A DNA stretch of 8,160 nucleotides from Lachnospiraceae bacterium. GTDB lineage: Bacteria > Bacillota_A > Clostridia > Lachnospirales > Lachnospiraceae. The stretch's first letter is position 1; each line of letters starts with the position of its first letter. Below the pieces are notes generated by a model. It was not told where the DNA came from and ran no database searches. It was given only the letters and a program-made list of their open reading frames with translations. The stretch spans positions 1 to 8,160 of the forward strand of contig JAGCAV010000102.1 of NCBI GenBank assembly GCA_017652545.1, written 5' to 3'. Positions 6,189 through 8,160 of the stretch are shown in pieces. A program made the translations under genes and the position numbers.

Positions 6189-7673
6189 CTAGACCCTGAG
6201 TGTCCACTTCCGGACTGTCAGTCTTGTCTTTCCGTTTGAGTGAAAAGAAATGCCTTCCGCAGCCAGCTCAGTGTAATAGGTAGCCGTCATCACTTTTTCT
6301 CCATGGTTCGCGAACACCTCCACACTGTACCGGTCGATCACGATGCGAAGGTACAGCACGCCGTCCTTCGGCAGAGCCTTCGCCCGCCTCTGATGGATCA
6401 CAGCCCTTCTGGAGCCGGAAAACTTCCGGTCGATCTTCAGGGTCTGTTCCTGCGGCCGATAGCTCACTTTTGTATGGTAATCGTCATTTTCGGCGAAGTG
6501 AACGGAAAACTTCTGGTAACCGGCTTCATCAGCCGGCCTGATCTCCAGTTCCAGATCGACCTGTCTGCCATGGATACCGTCAAGCGTTTTCATGCCGTCC
6601 ACCAGGACATTTTCATAGCTGACAGCATCTGTTCGGATCTGATCCAGCTCCCTGACCGGCCACTGATACAGACGCCCGTCTCTGACAGACAGTTCTCTGG
6701 GAAGGGTCATCTGGCCGCACCATCTTCTTTTCTGCATATGCAGTCCGCAGGTATCCCAGTTCTGCATCCACGCGATCATCACCCTGCGTCCGTCCTTTGT
6801 CAGCAGGGTCTGGGCTGCGTAAAAATCTATTCCGTAGTCGATCGCCTGGTCCTGCTCCGGTGTAAACCGCCCGTTTTCCCGGTCATATGACCCGATCAGG
6901 CATAATGATCCGTTTCCGTTATGATATTCGAAGCCTTTCGGCAGCATGTCCATCGGTCCGGTAATGAACACCCATTTCCCATCCAGTTCAAAGAAATCGG
7001 GACATTCCCACATGGCTCCAAAGCGTCCGTTGTTTGCGATCAGGACAGACTTGAACTGCCAGTGAAATGCATCCGGACTGGAATAGAGCAGAATCTGACC
7101 GGTTCCGTCAGCAGCCCTGTTCGAAATGATGCACCGGTAGGATCCGTCCTCTTCCTGCCAGATCTTCGGATCACGAAAATCATATCTGCTTGCACCTTCC
7201 GGAATGTCCTTTTCAGTCAGAACCGGGTTCCCTTCATATTTGACATAATCTGTTCCGTCCCCGACTGCGACACACTGGACCTGGACCGTCCTGCCCGGAT
7301 CATCGGGAGAAGGTGCTTTCGTGACACCTGTATACATGAGCAGCTGCTTTCCATCCGGCAATGTCACCGCATTTCCCGAAAAGCATCCATCCCTGTCAGG
7401 CCAGGTGTCCGGCGCCAGTACGGCCGGCAGATAAGACCAGTGAAGAAAGTCTTCCGTCACCGCATGCCCCCAGTGCATGGCACCCCAATGCGGCGCATAC
7501 GGATAATACTGATAAAAAAGATGATACCGGCCGCCGTAAAAGGAAAGGCCGTTCGGATCGTTCATCCACCCGGCCCTTGTCGACAGGTGAAACGCCGGTC
7601 TGTCCGTATCCGGTATCATGCCCTGTTCAACTTCTTCATATCTTCTTGCTTCCAATAGTGTCTGACTAATCAT
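6189..7673 (-). CDS. Glycoside hydrolase family 32 beta-fructofuranosidase / sucrose(-6-phosphate) hydrolase
   Basis: A 494-residue intracellular enzyme cleaving terminal beta-fructosyl bonds (sucrose, sucrose-6-phosphate or short fructans). The three GH32 catalytic blocks are intact: WMNDPNG (36-42) with nucleophile D39, FRDP (166-169) with transition-state stabiliser D168, and WECPDFF (222-228) with acid/base E223. The five-bladed propeller spans about 25-335. A beta-sandwich domain follows to the end, including DRYSVEVFANHGE (447-459). There is no signal peptide. The ATG at 7671-7673 follows a GGGGAAGGAAT purine run; ATG 7689-7691 (500 residues) is possible, and a GTG at 7710-7712 lacks a ribosome site. 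An ABC binding-protein gene just upstream on the same strand implies that the sugar enters unphosphorylated, favouring beta-fructofuranosidase over a PTS-type sucrose-6-phosphate hydrolase. It converges on the CyuA-like gene with a gap of only 19 bases. Confidence 0.93.
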   Translation of the reverse strand: MISQTLLEARRYEEVEQGMIPDTDRPAFHLSTRAGWMNDPNGLSFYGGRYHLFYQYYPYAPHWGAMHWGHAVTEDFLHWSYLPAVLAPDTWPDRDGCFSGNAVTLPDGKQLLMYTGVTKAPSPDDPGRTVQVQCVAVGDGTDYVKYEGNPVLTEKDIPEGASRYDFRDPKIWQEEDGSYRCIISNRAADGTGQILLYSSPDAFHWQFKSVLIANNGRFGAMWECPDFFELDGKWVFITGPMDMLPKGFEYHNGNGSLCLIGSYDRENGRFTPEQDQAIDYGIDFYAAQTLLTKDGRRVMIAWMQNWDTCGLHMQKRRWCGQMTLPRELSVRDGRLYQWPVRELDQIRTDAVSYENVLVDGMKTLDGIHGRQVDLELEIRPADEAGYQKFSVHFAENDDYHTKVSYRPQEQTLKIDRKFSGSRRAVIHQRRAKALPKDGVLYLRIVIDRYSVEVFANHGEKVMTATYYTELAAEGISFHSNGKTRLTVRKWTLRV

Positions 7674-7727
7674 ATTCCTTCCCCAATCCATTTGATCCTG
7701 ATTTTCAGGCACGCAGTGTTATACAAT

Positions 7728-7751
7728 AAGCCGGGCGATATCGCCCGGCTT
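7728..7751 (-). terminator. Perfect 24-base palindrome between the binding-protein gene and the GH32 gene (intercistronic hairpin/terminator)
   Basis: Each half is AAGCCGGGCGAT and its exact complement, with no mismatch. In RNA it forms a GC-rich stem of about ten base pairs closed by a short AT-rich loop. On the minus strand the stem is followed by TTATTGTAT, a poor U-run, so termination of transcription from the binding-protein gene is probably partial. No good promoter lies in the 54 bases between hairpin and GH32 start, which implies that GH32 is expressed by readthrough. The hairpin would then both limit GH32 and protect the upstream mRNA end. Confidence 0.7.
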
Positions 7752-7833
7752 CATGTTCATGACATGTAAGAATTCCCGAGGGGGTTCTGATGATCATGCT
7801 GTTGTCCTGTCCCCCGGAAACCTTTCAGTCACT

Positions 7834-8160
7834 TTACTCAGCATAGAACTCATCGAGGTACTTCTGGTAGATTGCAAGATAGTCTTCCAGACCGTAAGCC
7901 TCAACCTGGCTGATATACTCGTTCCAGGAATCATCCGTTACACCGTTCATGATGAAGGAAGCCTTGCTTGAATTGATGTAAGTGATCAGATCCGGCTGAA
8001 TGTATGTCAGTTCTTCTGTATCATCAGTGCTCATCAGAACCTTCGGATACACATATTTGTTGTTCATGTAAGGTGTGTAATACTCTTTGATCCAGTCAAG
8101 GCGATACTGCGCGTCATCCGGGCAGGTCACATACACGCCGTAATACTCGTCAAGGATCGC
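7834..8160 (-). CDS. C-terminal end of an ABC-transporter sugar-binding lipoprotein (partial)
   Basis: The frame is open through the right edge of the window, so 108 C-terminal residues are seen (AILDEYYGVYVTCPDD... to ...YQKYLDEFYAE). The ending SKASFIMNGVTDDSWNEYIS followed by a segment rich in tyrosine and leucine (GLEDYLAIYQKYLDEFY) is the usual C-terminus of large clostridial extracellular solute-binding proteins of the LplA/family 1 type. These are membrane-anchored lipoproteins that deliver oligosaccharides to MalF/MalG-like permeases. No complete start is in view; an internal GTG at 8134-8136 is not a true start. Its downstream neighbour is the GH32 gene, so fructose-containing oligosaccharides or sucrose are the likely ligand, by inference. 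The family call rests on a short piece and overall character rather than on catalytic motifs. Confidence 0.75.
   Translation of the reverse strand, partial: AILDEYYGVYVTCPDDAQYRLDWIKEYYTPYMNNKYVYPKVLMSTDDTEELTYIQPDLITYINSSKASFIMNGVTDDSWNEYISQVEAYGLEDYLAIYQKYLDEFYAE

Noticed and set aside
7780..7817. Possible hairpin from CCCGAGGGGG and CCCCCGG downstream of the binding-protein stop.
   Set aside because: The arms need a bulge and leave a loop of more than 20 bases; the adjacent perfect palindrome is a far better structure.

Overview
The window looks like a piece of chromosome from an anaerobic, fermentative Bacillota, most likely a gut Clostridia of Lachnospiraceae type. Four things suggest this: strong AAGGAGG-type ribosome binding sites before most genes, an ECF-transporter S component, an oxygen-sensitive L-cysteine desulfidase-type Fe-S enzyme, and sugar use through an ABC solute-binding protein plus intracellular glycosidases. 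Base composition is roughly balanced by eye. The genus cannot be fixed from these genes alone. There is no RNA gene, insertion sequence, CRISPR array or phage gene.

Layout, left to right. (1) 1-702, minus strand: a redox operon. A four-cluster [4Fe-4S] electron-transfer subunit (43-702) is followed after 16 bases by the first codons of a gene that runs off the left edge and encodes a twin-arginine signal (MKMTRREFL). (2) 703-986: a divergent control region with promoters facing both ways and several palindromes. (3) 987-2180, plus strand: a PucR/CdaR-type regulator with a cysteine-containing N-terminal sensor region, the obvious candidate regulator of the redox operon. (4) 2194-4658, minus strand: a six-helix ECF S component, then 59 bases later a short glycoside hydrolase family 2 enzyme. 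The GH2 gene ends 13 bases from the regulator, tail to tail. (5) 4865-6169, plus strand: an L-cysteine desulfidase/L-serine dehydratase-like enzyme (CyuA/UPF0597 family), divergent from the S component. (6) 6189-8160, minus strand: the C-terminal end of a sugar ABC-transporter binding lipoprotein running in from the right edge, then a perfect 24-base palindrome, then a glycoside hydrolase family 32 beta-fructofuranosidase without a signal peptide.

How they fit together. The right end reads as an uptake-then-hydrolysis unit for sucrose or fructo-oligosaccharides: binding protein outside, GH32 inside, with the hairpin probably lowering expression of the enzyme relative to the binding protein. 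The left end reads as a regulated respiratory module exporting a folded cofactor protein through Tat, with the substrate unknown because the catalytic subunit lies outside the window. The middle holds an S component of unknown vitamin or precursor, a GH2 glycosidase and a cysteine/serine-degrading enzyme. Their adjacency is suggestive, but no joint pathway can be proved from sequence.

Nothing here is clearly a new system. The least explained parts are the redox operon with its cysteine-bearing PucR-type regulator and palindrome cluster, and the pairing of an orphan S component with CyuA and GH2.
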